Assembly (NCBI RefSeq): GCF_042492175.1
Contig: NZ_CP170453.1
Span: 1,240,001 to 1,304,000, forward strand
Direction: 5' to 3'
DNA from: CAJXSN01 sp947492235
Lineage (GTDB): Bacteria > Pseudomonadota > Alphaproteobacteria > Sphingomonadales > Sphingomonadaceae
Length of the DNA stretch: 64,000 bases
In this document: piece by piece, positions 26,974 through 35,086 of the stretch
Numbering within the stretch: position 1 is the stretch's first letter
Layout: each line of letters starts with the position of its first letter
Translations under genes and position numbers: made by a program
The notes under the pieces: generated by a model
The model's database searches: none
Seen by the model: the letters and a program-made list of their open reading frames with translations, nothing else
Told to the model about the DNA's origin: nothing

Positions 26974-29387
26974 AGTTCTCTCTCGAATGGCTGAAATACT
27001 TCCTCGAAACCGATGCCTCGGTCGAAGACGTCGCCGCTGCGCTCAACCAAATTGGCCACGAGGTCGAAGGGATTGACGGTCCTGCGGAACGTCTGGACGG
27101 TTTCCGCGTGGCCGAAGTGCTGACGGCTGCGAAGCATCCCGATGCCGACAAGCTGCAAGTCCTCAGCGTTGATACCGGCGATGGCAATCCGTTGCAGGTC
27201 GTTTGCGGTGCGCCCAATGCCCGTGCGGGCATGAAGGGCGTGCTCGGCCTGCCTGGTGCGGTGGTTCCGGCCAATGGCATGGAACTTCGTAAGAGCGCCA
27301 TTCGCGGCGTCGAGAGCAATGGCATGATGTGCAGCGTGCGCGAGCTGGAGCTGGGCGAGGAGCATGACGGGATCATCGAGCTGCCCGCCGATGCGCCGGT
27401 TGGCCAGAGCTTCGCCGAGTATCACGATACCAGCCCGGTCTTCGATGTGGCGATCACGCCCGACCGTCCCGATTGCATGGGCGTGCAGGGAATCGCCCGC
27501 GATCTGGCGGCGGCTGGCCTCGGGACGTTCACGCCGGTCGAGCCGAGCGAAATTGCTGGCGACTTCCCGTGCCCGATTGAAATTCGCACCGATGATGCAG
27601 AGGGTTGCCCTGCTTTCTACGGCCGTGTCATTCGCGGGGTCGACAACAGCGTCCCCGCGCCGGAATGGATGCAGCGCCGCCTGATTGCGGCGGGTCAGCG
27701 GCCTATCTCGGCGATTGTCGATATCACCAATTACCTGATGCTCGCCTTCGGGCGGCCAGCGCATGCCTATGATCTGGCCAAGCTAAGCGGCGCGGTCGTC
27801 GCCCGCCGCGCGAAGAATGGCGAGCAGGTCGAGGCGCTCAACGAGAAGATCTATACGCTGGATGATAGCATGACGGTCATTGCCGACGATGCAGGCGTGC
27901 ATGACATCGCCGGGATCATGGGCGGCCAGCATTCGGGTGTTACCGAAACGACCACCGATGTTCTGCTTGAGATTGCCTATTTCGATCCGGCATCCATCGG
28001 CGTGACCGGGCGCAAGCTGGGGCTGGCCTCCGATGCGCGCACGCGGTTCGAGCGCGGGGTGGACCCGGCGTTCCTCGATGATGGTCTGGCGATCATGACC
28101 TCGCTCATCCAGCGCATATGCGGCGGCGAGGCCAGCGAGGTGGTCCGTGCAGGCTCACCGCCAAGCGAGGCGATGACGCTCCACTTCGAACCTGACCTCG
28201 TTCGGAGGCTGGGCGGTGTCGATATCGCCGAAGACGAGCAGCTGCGCATTCTGCAGGCGCTCGATTTCGATATTGGCCACAAGCAAATCGGAGACGGCGC
28301 GACCCGCTGGCAGGTCACTGTCCCGCTGCGCCGCCATGATATTGAAGGCACAGCGGACCTTGTCGAAGAGGTTGTCCGGATTCACGGGCTCGACAAAGTG
28401 GCCAGCGTCGCCCTGCCACGCGCCGAGGGTGTGGCGCGGCCTACTGCAACGCCCCAGCAAGCGCTGGAACGCAAGCTGCGCCGCGCTGCTGCTGCCAGCG
28501 GGCTGAACGAAGCCGTCACCTGGTCATTCCTGCCTCTGCCCGATGCTGAGCATTTTTCTGATGGTGCGCCCCTGTGGGTGCTCGACAATCCGATAAGCGA
28601 AGACATGAAGGCAATGCGCCCTTCCATGCTGCCGGGTTTGCTCTTAGCCGCCAAACGCAATGCCGATCGCGGGGCAAGTACCGCGCGCCTGTTCGAAATC
28701 GGGCGGCGCTATTTCCGCGGGGAAGGCGGCGCGAGCGACGAGAAGCCGACGCTCGGAGTGATTCTCGCAGGAGAGAAAACACCGCGCGGCTGGGCCACCG
28801 GAAAAGCGGCGCATTTTGATGCCTTCGATGCGAAGTCCGCCGCTTTGGAACTGCTCGAAGCGGCGGGTGCGCCGGTCGGCAATTTGATGGTGATGGGCGA
28901 TGCCGGCGAACAGTTCCATCCGGGCCAATCCGCCACTCTGCGCCTCGGCCCGAAGAATGTCCTGGCCCGCTTTGGCGCGCTGCATCCTGCTACGCTCAAG
29001 GCATTTGATGTCGACGGGCCGGTCGTTGCAGTCGAGATATTGCTCGATGCGATCCCCGCGAAGAAAGGCAACGGAGGATTCGCTCGCGCACCCTATGCGC
29101 CGCCCGCGTTGCAGGCCGTCACCCGCGACTTTGCGTTCCTCGTGCCGTTTGGATTGCCGGCTGGGGAATTGCTGCGGGCGGTGAGGGGCGCGGACAAAAA
29201 AGCCATCATTGATGCACGCATCTTCGATCTGTTCGAAGGGCAGGGCGTGCCTGAGGGCAAGAAGTCCATTGCGCTGGAGGTCACCATGCAGCCGGGCGAG
29301 AAGAGTTTCACCGACGACGAGCTGAAGGCGATTTCCGACAAGGTCGTGGCCGCCGCCGCCAAGCAGGGAGCAGAGCTGCGGGGATGA
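26970..29387 (+). CDS. pheT: Phenylalanyl-tRNA synthetase beta subunit
   Basis: An 805-residue beta subunit. It opens with MKFSLEWLKYFLETDAS, followed by a tRNA-binding OB-fold domain (about 40-150, VAEVLTAAKHPDADKLQVLS), the B3/B4 editing region, a B5 domain and a C-terminal anticodon-binding domain ending near DDELKAISDKVVAAA. The ATG overlaps the pheS stop (ATGA). The frame is open further upstream inside pheS, but that is a shadow. A long inverted repeat follows the stop. Confidence 0.96.
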   Translation: MKFSLEWLKYFLETDASVEDVAAALNQIGHEVEGIDGPAERLDGFRVAEVLTAAKHPDADKLQVLSVDTGDGNPLQVVCGAPNARAGMKGVLGLPGAVVPANGMELRKSAIRGVESNGMMCSVRELELGEEHDGIIELPADAPVGQSFAEYHDTSPVFDVAITPDRPDCMGVQGIARDLAAAGLGTFTPVEPSEIAGDFPCPIEIRTDDAEGCPAFYGRVIRGVDNSVPAPEWMQRRLIAAGQRPISAIVDITNYLMLAFGRPAHAYDLAKLSGAVVARRAKNGEQVEALNEKIYTLDDSMTVIADDAGVHDIAGIMGGQHSGVTETTTDVLLEIAYFDPASIGVTGRKLGLASDARTRFERGVDPAFLDDGLAIMTSLIQRICGGEASEVVRAGSPPSEAMTLHFEPDLVRRLGGVDIAEDEQLRILQALDFDIGHKQIGDGATRWQVTVPLRRHDIEGTADLVEEVVRIHGLDKVASVALPRAEGVARPTATPQQALERKLRRAAAASGLNEAVTWSFLPLPDAEHFSDGAPLWVLDNPISEDMKAMRPSMLPGLLLAAKRNADRGASTARLFEIGRRYFRGEGGASDEKPTLGVILAGEKTPRGWATGKAAHFDAFDAKSAALELLEAAGAPVGNLMVMGDAGEQFHPGQSATLRLGPKNVLARFGALHPATLKAFDVDGPVVAVEILLDAIPAKKGNGGFARAPYAPPALQAVTRDFAFLVPFGLPAGELLRAVRGADKKAIIDARIFDLFEGQGVPEGKKSIALEVTMQPGEKSFTDDELKAISDKVVAAAAKQGAELRG

Positions 29388-29399
29388 TCCCGTAACCCC

Positions 29400-29467
29400 C
29401 GTTCGCCCTGAGCTTGTCGAAGGGCAGGCAGGTCGGCACGGGTGCTTCGACAGGCTCAGCACGAACG
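29400..29467. repeat. Long inverted repeat (CCTGAGCTTGTCGAAG type)
   Basis: Two arms of 24-25 bases (CGTTCGCCCTGAGC...GTCGAAG and CTTCGACAGG...CACGAACG) surround a 20-base loop between pheT and prfC. The arm sequence belongs to a palindromic intergenic repeat I know as frequent in sphingomonads and some other high-GC bacteria. It could form a transcript-end hairpin after pheT. It stops 11 bases before the prfC ATG. Confidence 0.85.
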
Positions 29468-29477
29468 GTAATTTGCA

Positions 29478-31037
29478 ATGACATCGACCACCAATTCGCC
29501 CGAAAACAGCAGGCGCACCTTTGCCATCATCTCGCACCCCGATGCGGGTAAGACCACGCTGACCGAGAAGCTGCTGCTGACCGGCGGCGCGATCCATTTG
29601 GCGGGCGAAGTCAAGGCGCGCGGGGCCGCGCGGCGGGCGCGCTCGGACTGGATGAAGATCGAGCAGCAGCGTGGGATTTCGGTCACTTCCAGCGTAATGA
29701 CATTCGAGCGCGAGGGACCTGATGGCGAGACCGTCACCTTCAACCTGCTCGACACGCCGGGCCACGAAGACTTCTCCGAAGACACTTACCGAACGCTGAC
29801 GGCAGTCGATTCCGCAATTATGGTGATCGACGCTGCAAAAGGCATCGAGCCGCAGACCCGCAAGCTGTTCGAGGTGTGCCGGCTGCGCAACGTGCCGATC
29901 ATCACCTTCGTCAACAAGGTTGACCGCGAGGGGCGCGATCCATTCGAGACGCTGGACGAAGTGGCGGACATGCTGGCGCTGGATGTCAGCCCGCAGACAT
30001 GGCCGATCGGAATGGGCGGCGAGTTCGAAGGCGTGCTGGACTTCGCCACCGGCCACGTGGCGCGGCCCGAAGGCGGCTCAAAGGAATTTCTCGGCACGTT
30101 CGACGAGGACCCTGCCATCCCCGAACGGTTTGCCGAGCAGGCTGAGCTGGCGCAGATCGGCTATCCCGAGTTTGACGCCGAGGCCTATCGCAATGGCGAT
30201 CTGACCCCGGTCTACTTCGGCAGCGCTCTGAAGAACTTCGGGGTCATTAAGCTGATCGAGGCCATTGCCGAGCACGCCCCGCCGCCGCGCCCGCAGCCTG
30301 CTGGCGAGGAGCTGATCGAGCCTGCACATGACGAAGTGACCGGCTTCATCTTCAAGGTGCAGGCGAATATGGACCCCAATCACCGCGACCGTATCGCGTT
30401 CATGCGGCAGGTGTCGGGCACCTTCAAACGCGGGATGAAGCTGACGCCCAGCGGTCTGGGCAAGCCAATCGCCATTCATTCGCCGATCCTGTTTTTCGCG
30501 CAAGACCGGGAGATTGCCGACACCGCACAGGCAGGCGACATTATCGGCATTCCCAACCACGGCACACTGCGGGTGGGCGACACGCTGAGTGAAAAAGACG
30601 CGATCCGCTTTACCGGCCTGCCCAACTTCGCGCCGGAAATTCTGCGGCGCGTGCAATTGCGCGATCCTACCAAGACCAAGCAGCTGCGCAAGGCGCTGGA
30701 CGATCTGTCCGAAGAGGGCGTGATTCAGGTGTTTTATCCAGAGCTGGGCGCGCAGCATATTGTCGGCGTGGTGGGCCAGCTGCAGCTCGAAGTGCTCGTG
30801 TCGCGGCTGTCGGCGGAATACAAGGTGGAGGCGGGGCTGGAAGCAGCGCCTTTCGCGACGGCCCGCTGGGTTTCGGGCGACGAGGCGGCGCTGGACGAGT
30901 TCGAGCGTTTCAACCGCGCCAATCTCGCGCGGGACCGCGACGGCGATCTGGTGTTCATGGCCAAGAGCCCGTGGGATGTCGGCTATCAGGAAGAGAAAAA
31001 TCCGAAGCTGAAATTCTCGGCGACCAAGGAACGGTGA
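29478..31037 (+). CDS. prfC: Peptide chain release factor 3
   Basis: A 519-residue translational GTPase that recycles RF1/RF2 from the ribosome after termination. The P-loop SHPDAGKTT is at 19-27, the RF3-specific QQRGISVTSSV switch follows, then DTPGHEDFSEDTYR (G3) and NKVDREGRD (G4). Domains 2 and 3 complete the usual length. No strong ribosome site is seen because the upstream space is taken up by the inverted repeat. Confidence 0.96.
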   Translation: MTSTTNSPENSRRTFAIISHPDAGKTTLTEKLLLTGGAIHLAGEVKARGAARRARSDWMKIEQQRGISVTSSVMTFEREGPDGETVTFNLLDTPGHEDFSEDTYRTLTAVDSAIMVIDAAKGIEPQTRKLFEVCRLRNVPIITFVNKVDREGRDPFETLDEVADMLALDVSPQTWPIGMGGEFEGVLDFATGHVARPEGGSKEFLGTFDEDPAIPERFAEQAELAQIGYPEFDAEAYRNGDLTPVYFGSALKNFGVIKLIEAIAEHAPPPRPQPAGEELIEPAHDEVTGFIFKVQANMDPNHRDRIAFMRQVSGTFKRGMKLTPSGLGKPIAIHSPILFFAQDREIADTAQAGDIIGIPNHGTLRVGDTLSEKDAIRFTGLPNFAPEILRRVQLRDPTKTKQLRKALDDLSEEGVIQVFYPELGAQHIVGVVGQLQLEVLVSRLSAEYKVEAGLEAAPFATARWVSGDEAALDEFERFNRANLARDRDGDLVFMAKSPWDVGYQEEKNPKLKFSATKER

Positions 31038-31042
31038 CCGAA

Positions 31043-31405
31043 ATGGGTCAGCGGGCAGTCGATCGGTATATCGGAAGCTGCCATTGCGGCACCGTCCGGT
31101 TCGCGATCGAGACCGACTTCCCTGAACTGACCACGTGCGATTGCTCGATCTGCCGCCGCAAGAATGCGCTGATGGTCAAGGTCCACGAAAGCGCATTCGA
31201 GTTGCTGGCGGGCGAAGAAGCGCTGACCGAATACCGGTTCAACACCCACACCGCGCGGCATTTTTTCTGCAGTACGTGCGGCATCTATCCGTTTCATCGC
31301 AAGCGCGTGACGCCCGATTGGGTGGGCGTAAATGTCTTTTGCCTGGACGGGTTCGATCCCGAAGGCATTCCGGTGCGCGCAACGGATGGGGCCGGGATGA
31401 GTTAA
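31043..31405 (+). CDS. GFA-family zinc protein
   Basis: A 120-residue protein of the GFA (glutathione-dependent formaldehyde-activating enzyme-like) superfamily. Zinc-ligand cysteines are visible in CHCG, CDCSIC and CSTCG, in the family order. Members beyond the original enzyme have no settled reaction, so no substrate is assigned. The ATG at 31043 is conservative: a GTG at 31034 overlaps the prfC stop and is nearer to the AAGGA site. Confidence 0.86.
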   Translation: MGQRAVDRYIGSCHCGTVRFAIETDFPELTTCDCSICRRKNALMVKVHESAFELLAGEEALTEYRFNTHTARHFFCSTCGIYPFHRKRVTPDWVGVNVFCLDGFDPEGIPVRATDGAGMS

Positions 31406-31448
31406 GTTGACGCTTGTCGCGATGGGGTAGCGCGCCTAGCCTTTGCCC

Positions 31449-32039
31449 ATGGCTGAATTCTTCGATGCGCTGACCGATGATCATGCTGCCATGATCGGCA
31501 AGCAATCCGTGTTCTTCGTGGCAACGGCGGCGGCGGATGCGCGGATCAATCTCAGCCCCAAGGGCTACGACGCTTTTCGCATCCTTTCGCCAACACAGGT
31601 GGCCTATCTCGATCTGGGCGGATCGGGGAACGAGACGCATGCGCATCTGACTGCGGACGATAATGGCTCCGGGGGGCGGATCACCATCATGGTCTGCAAC
31701 TTCCAGCAGCCAGCCCTGATCCTGCGGATATACGGGCGCGGGCGTCCGGTCTTGCCGCAGGATGAGGGGTGGGAGGCGCTGGCCGAGCATTTCACGCTGC
31801 TGCCCGGCACGCGGCAGATTTTCGTGATCGACATCGAAAGCGTGCAGACCAGTTGCGGCTGGGGTGTGCCTGTTATGGCGCTGGAGGCGGAGCGCAAGAC
31901 TTTGCTGAAAGCGCATACACGGCTCGATGGGGAAGCATGGGTGGAGAAAGTCACCGGGCGGACCACCAGCATCGATGGCCTGCCGACCCGGCCCACCGAC
32001 CGCTATATCGAAGGCGCACCGGGCACACGTCCGGACTGA
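31449..32039 (+). CDS. Pyridoxamine 5'-phosphate oxidase-like flavin-binding protein
   Basis: A 196-residue split-barrel protein of the pyridoxamine-phosphate-oxidase superfamily. The N-terminal part (FFVATAAADARINLSPKGYD) is the typical FMN-binding strand pair. The SCGWGVPVMALEAERKTLLK region near 130-150 is usual in the general-stress subgroup. The cofactor and substrate are unknown, and vitamin B6 synthesis is unlikely because the PdxH C-terminus is absent. The ATG at 31449 is taken over a TTG six bases upstream. Confidence 0.82.
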   Translation: MAEFFDALTDDHAAMIGKQSVFFVATAAADARINLSPKGYDAFRILSPTQVAYLDLGGSGNETHAHLTADDNGSGGRITIMVCNFQQPALILRIYGRGRPVLPQDEGWEALAEHFTLLPGTRQIFVIDIESVQTSCGWGVPVMALEAERKTLLKAHTRLDGEAWVEKVTGRTTSIDGLPTRPTDRYIEGAPGTRPD

Positions 32040-32051
32040 TACCCCTTCGCC

Positions 32052-32753
32052 GTGCAACTGAAGTTCGCCAGCTACAATATTCACAAGGCCGTCGGGGTGG
32101 ACCGGAAACGGGACCCGCTGCGGATCATCGCCGTGCTGCGCGAAATCGACGCCGATGTGATCGCCTTGCAGGAAGCGGATTTGCGTTTCGGCGAGCGGGC
32201 CAGTGTGCTGCCGCGTGCCGCTTTGCAGGACACCGACTGGAAAGTGGTCGATGTGGCGCGCAGGCCCCGCAGCATCGGCTGGCACGGCAATGCCCTGCTG
32301 GTGCGGAGAGGGATCGAGATCGTGCGGTCGCAAGCGCTGGTTCTGCCCATGCTGGAGCCGCGCGGGGCCGTGTGCGCCGATCTGGTCGCAAAGGGCGCGC
32401 ATTTTCGCGTTGTCGGGATGCATCTCGATCTGTCCGGCTTTCGCCGCCGCGACCAGTTGCATGCCGTCATCGATCACCTGGCCGCCGCCCGCCCGAAATG
32501 CCCCGAGGTGGTCATGGGGGACTACAACCAGTGGCAGATTTCTCGCGGCGCGATCCGGGCCTTCGACAAAGGCTGGCGGATGCTCGCACCGGGGCCGACC
32601 TTTCCCAGCGGCCGGCCCATCGGCCGCCTCGACCGGATGGCGATATCGCCATCGTGGCAAGTGATGGACCAGCACGTGCACCGGAGCGCGCTGTCGCATG
32701 TCGCCTCGGATCATTTGCCGGTGACCGCGAGACTAGGGATGCCTAAAAAGTAG
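32052..32753 (+). CDS. Endonuclease/exonuclease/phosphatase family protein
   Basis: A 233-residue protein of the metal-dependent EEP fold. Catalytic landmarks in order are SYNIHKAVG, ALQEAD (metal Glu), GMHLDLS, MGDYNQW and a final SDHLPV (general-base His). The fold is shared by DNA repair nucleases and phosphodiesterases, so the substrate is open. GTG is the only sensible start. It lies 12 bases after the flavin-binding protein gene. Confidence 0.85.
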   Translation: MQLKFASYNIHKAVGVDRKRDPLRIIAVLREIDADVIALQEADLRFGERASVLPRAALQDTDWKVVDVARRPRSIGWHGNALLVRRGIEIVRSQALVLPMLEPRGAVCADLVAKGAHFRVVGMHLDLSGFRRRDQLHAVIDHLAAARPKCPEVVMGDYNQWQISRGAIRAFDKGWRMLAPGPTFPSGRPIGRLDRMAISPSWQVMDQHVHRSALSHVASDHLPVTARLGMPKK

Positions 32754-32827
32754 GCATTGCGCAATTTGTAGGCAATCTGGCGGTCCCACTGCCCCAAGAA
32801 TCCCCGAAATCCTGCCAAAGCGTTAAC

Positions 32828-32843
32828 TGGCACAGCTCTTGCT
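32828..32843 (+). promoter_or_regulatory. Sigma-54 promoter of glnK-amtB
   Basis: TGGCACAGCTCTTGCT matches the sigma-54 -24/-12 consensus in all but one of the well-conserved positions, with GG and GC exactly 12 bases apart. It ends 60 bases before glnK. Sigma-54 with NtrC usually drives this operon under nitrogen limitation. An NtrC site was not certain, although the TTGCGCAA palindrome near 32757-32765 is a candidate. Confidence 0.87.
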
Positions 32844-32903
32844 CCATTTGCGAGGCGCGGGATTGCCTCCCGCAAATATCGCATTGGGCAAAAGGGGTGC
32901 GCC

Positions 32904-33242
32904 ATGAAATTCATCATCGCCGTCATCAAGCCATTCAAGCTGGACGAGGTGCGCGAAGCACTCGGCAGCATTGGCGTGGCGGGCATGACCGTTTCCGAGG
33001 TCAAGGGCTTCGGGCGGCAAAAGGGTCAGACCGAGATTTATCGCGGGGCCGAGTATTCGACCAATATGCTTCCGAAAGTGAAGCTGGAAATCGCAGTGGG
33101 TGACGATCTGGCTGCGCAAGCCGTCGAGACCATTCAGCAGACCGCCGGGACCGAGAGCATCGGCGACGGCAAGATCTTCGTCTTCGATCTGGGCAGCGTC
33201 ACGCGCATCCGCACCGGTGAAACCGGGGAGACCGCGCTGTGA
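32904..33242 (+). CDS. glnK: Nitrogen regulatory protein P-II
   Basis: A 112-residue trimeric P-II signal protein. The T loop has the uridylylated Tyr51 in GAEYSTNM, and the nucleotide-binding B and C loops (IGDGKIFVFDLGSVTRIRTGE) are intact. Because it sits 32 bases before amtB it is the GlnK type, which plugs the ammonium channel when nitrogen is plentiful. AAAGGGG precedes the ATG. Confidence 0.95.
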   Translation: MKFIIAVIKPFKLDEVREALGSIGVAGMTVSEVKGFGRQKGQTEIYRGAEYSTNMLPKVKLEIAVGDDLAAQAVETIQQTAGTESIGDGKIFVFDLGSVTRIRTGETGETAL

Positions 33243-33274
33243 TCCACGCATCCGATACCAAGGGGGTAACCACC

Positions 33275-34624
33275 ATGCGCCTCAAGCCATTCGTTACCGT
33301 TGCCGGCCTCGCGGCTGTTGTAACGGCCACTTCAGTCTCCGCCGCTGTTCCTGCGACCGATGCAGCGGCGGAGGCTGTTGCTGATGCTGTGGGCGGCGGC
33401 ACTGCCTACATCCTCAACACGCTTCTCTTCCTGATCGGCGGCTTTTTGGTCATGTGGATGGCCGCAGGCTTTGCCATGCTGGAAGCCGGTCTCGTCCGGT
33501 CCAAGAACACTTCCACCCAGTGTCTCAAGAACATTGGCCTGTATTCGATTGCGGGCCTGATGTTCTGGGTCATCGGCTACAACATCGCCTATCCGGGCTT
33601 TGGCGACGATTCGCTCGGCCTATTCGGCATGGCAGGCGGCCCGTACGGAATGCAGGGCGTCGGTGAAGCCGATCTGGATACTGGATACTCGGTAGCGTCC
33701 GACTGGTTCTTCCAAATGGTCTTCTGCGCCACCACTGCTTCGATCGTCTCGGGCACTGTGGCGGAGCGGGTCAAGATCGTTCCGTTCTTCATCTTCGTGA
33801 CCGTGCTGACCGGCATCATCTACCCTGTGGTGGTGAGCTGGGAGTGGGGCGGTGGCTACCTCGACTCGGTTTGGGGCTTCAGCGACTTCGCAGGCTCCAC
33901 TCTGGTGCATTCGACTGGCGGCTGGGCAGCTCTCGTCGGTGCTCTCATCATCGGCTCGCGGGCCGGACGATACGGCGCGGATGGCAAGGTCAACGTGTTC
34001 CCGGGTTCGAACATTCCTCTCGCAACGCTTGGTACGTTTATCCTGTGGCTTGGCTGGTTCGGCTTCAACGGTGCCTCGCAGCTTGCGATGGGTACGGTCG
34101 GCGATGCCTCGGATGTGTCCAAGATCTTCGTAAACACCAATATGGCCGCTGCTGGCGGTGTGGTGGTCGCGATTGTTCTGACGCAGCTGCGCTATAAGAA
34201 GGCTGACGTGACCATGGCGCTGAACGGCGCACTGGCCGGCCTCGTATCGATCACTGCAGAACCGCTTGCGCCTTCCGTAGGCCAGTCGATCCTGATCGGC
34301 GGCATTGGCGGGGCCATCGTGGTCTTCACCGTTCCGCTGCTCGACAAGCTGAAAATCGACGATGTCGTCGGCGCGATCCCGGTCCACCTTGTGGCTGGTA
34401 TCTGGGGCACGCTGATCGTTGCCTGGACCGGCGATGCAACTTTTGTTGGCCAGTTGGTCGGTGTGTTGCTGACCGCCGTATGGGTCAGCGCAGCATCCGC
34501 CATCGTCTGGCTTGCTCTGAAATACACCATCGGCGTCCGTCCGACGGCTGAAGAAGAGCAGATCGGCCTCGACCAGGCAGAGATCGGCGTCGAAGCCTAT
34601 CCCGAATTCGCTCGGGGCACCTGA
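33275..34624 (+). CDS. amtB: Ammonium transporter
   Basis: A 449-residue protein with a cleavable signal (about 1-24, ending VSAA) and eleven expected membrane helices. The pore twin histidines lie in LVHSTGGWAAL and IPVHLVAGIWGT, and the family signature DFAGSTLVHSTGG is present. It imports ammonium and is gated by GlnK. The ATG at 33275 follows AGGGGG by eight bases. In-frame codons upstream overlap glnK. Confidence 0.96.
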   Translation: MRLKPFVTVAGLAAVVTATSVSAAVPATDAAAEAVADAVGGGTAYILNTLLFLIGGFLVMWMAAGFAMLEAGLVRSKNTSTQCLKNIGLYSIAGLMFWVIGYNIAYPGFGDDSLGLFGMAGGPYGMQGVGEADLDTGYSVASDWFFQMVFCATTASIVSGTVAERVKIVPFFIFVTVLTGIIYPVVVSWEWGGGYLDSVWGFSDFAGSTLVHSTGGWAALVGALIIGSRAGRYGADGKVNVFPGSNIPLATLGTFILWLGWFGFNGASQLAMGTVGDASDVSKIFVNTNMAAAGGVVVAIVLTQLRYKKADVTMALNGALAGLVSITAEPLAPSVGQSILIGGIGGAIVVFTVPLLDKLKIDDVVGAIPVHLVAGIWGTLIVAWTGDATFVGQLVGVLLTAVWVSAASAIVWLALKYTIGVRPTAEEEQIGLDQAEIGVEAYPEFARGT

Positions 34625-34636
34625 GCGCACCTAATT

Positions 34637-34740
34637 GGTGGGCCGGGCGGACCCTCTCCCCCGCCCGGCCCACCGATCTTTGTTCCTCCTGCGAACAGAC
34701 AACTTAATGAGCCGGGGTGTAAGAACCTCGGCTCTTTTTT
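34637..34740 (+). terminator. Double terminator after amtB
   Basis: Two hairpins follow amtB. The first (34637-34674) is a 13-base stem GGTGGGCCGGGCG/CGCCCGGCCCACC with a weak T tail. The second (34709-34740) pairs GAGCCG with CGGCTC and runs into six T, the classical Rho-independent form. Confidence 0.85.
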
Positions 34741-34750
34741 GTCTGGGTGT

Positions 34751-35044
34751 GTTTGTTTCGTGCGCCTACATCCGTGGGCGCGTCCTCGGTGCTGTTTCGA
34801 CCCTGCGGGTTGAGCACCTGCGGGGCGGCCGCGTGGCCTTGCGGCCTGCTGGTCGCAGGCCGTGCTCCGCAGCAAGGTTGATGGCTTGGAATGTTCTGGG
34901 GCCGAGAGGCCCCACAATGGCCGACCGGCCGCCCGCAGCGACGCGCCTGAAAGGCGTGTTAGCGAGGATAGCTTGACGGAGCGAATGCGACCGCCGGCGC
35001 TTGAGGCCAAAAAATTCACCCCGCCCGCAGGGTCTCAAACAAAG
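34751..35044 (+). repeat. Hairpin-rich intergenic repeat, copy A (full)
   Basis: A full copy of the repeat family discussed under findings. Hairpins in order: H1 34762-34781 (loop ATCC), the conserved block GCGCGTCCTCGGTGC at 34778-34792, H2 34797-34813 (loop TGC), H3 34842-34862 (8-base stem, loop TGGTC), H4 34898-34913 (GGGGCC/GGCCCC, loop GAGA), and a closing CCCGCCCGCAGGG. The ends read GTTTGTTT and AAACAAA, an inverted pair. It lies between the amtB terminator and the convergent GMC gene. Apparent open frames inside are not conserved between copies. Confidence 0.85.
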
Positions 35045-35086
35045 ATTCCCGCGCGAAACGCAGCGCCTACATCTGAGTCAGCGCAC

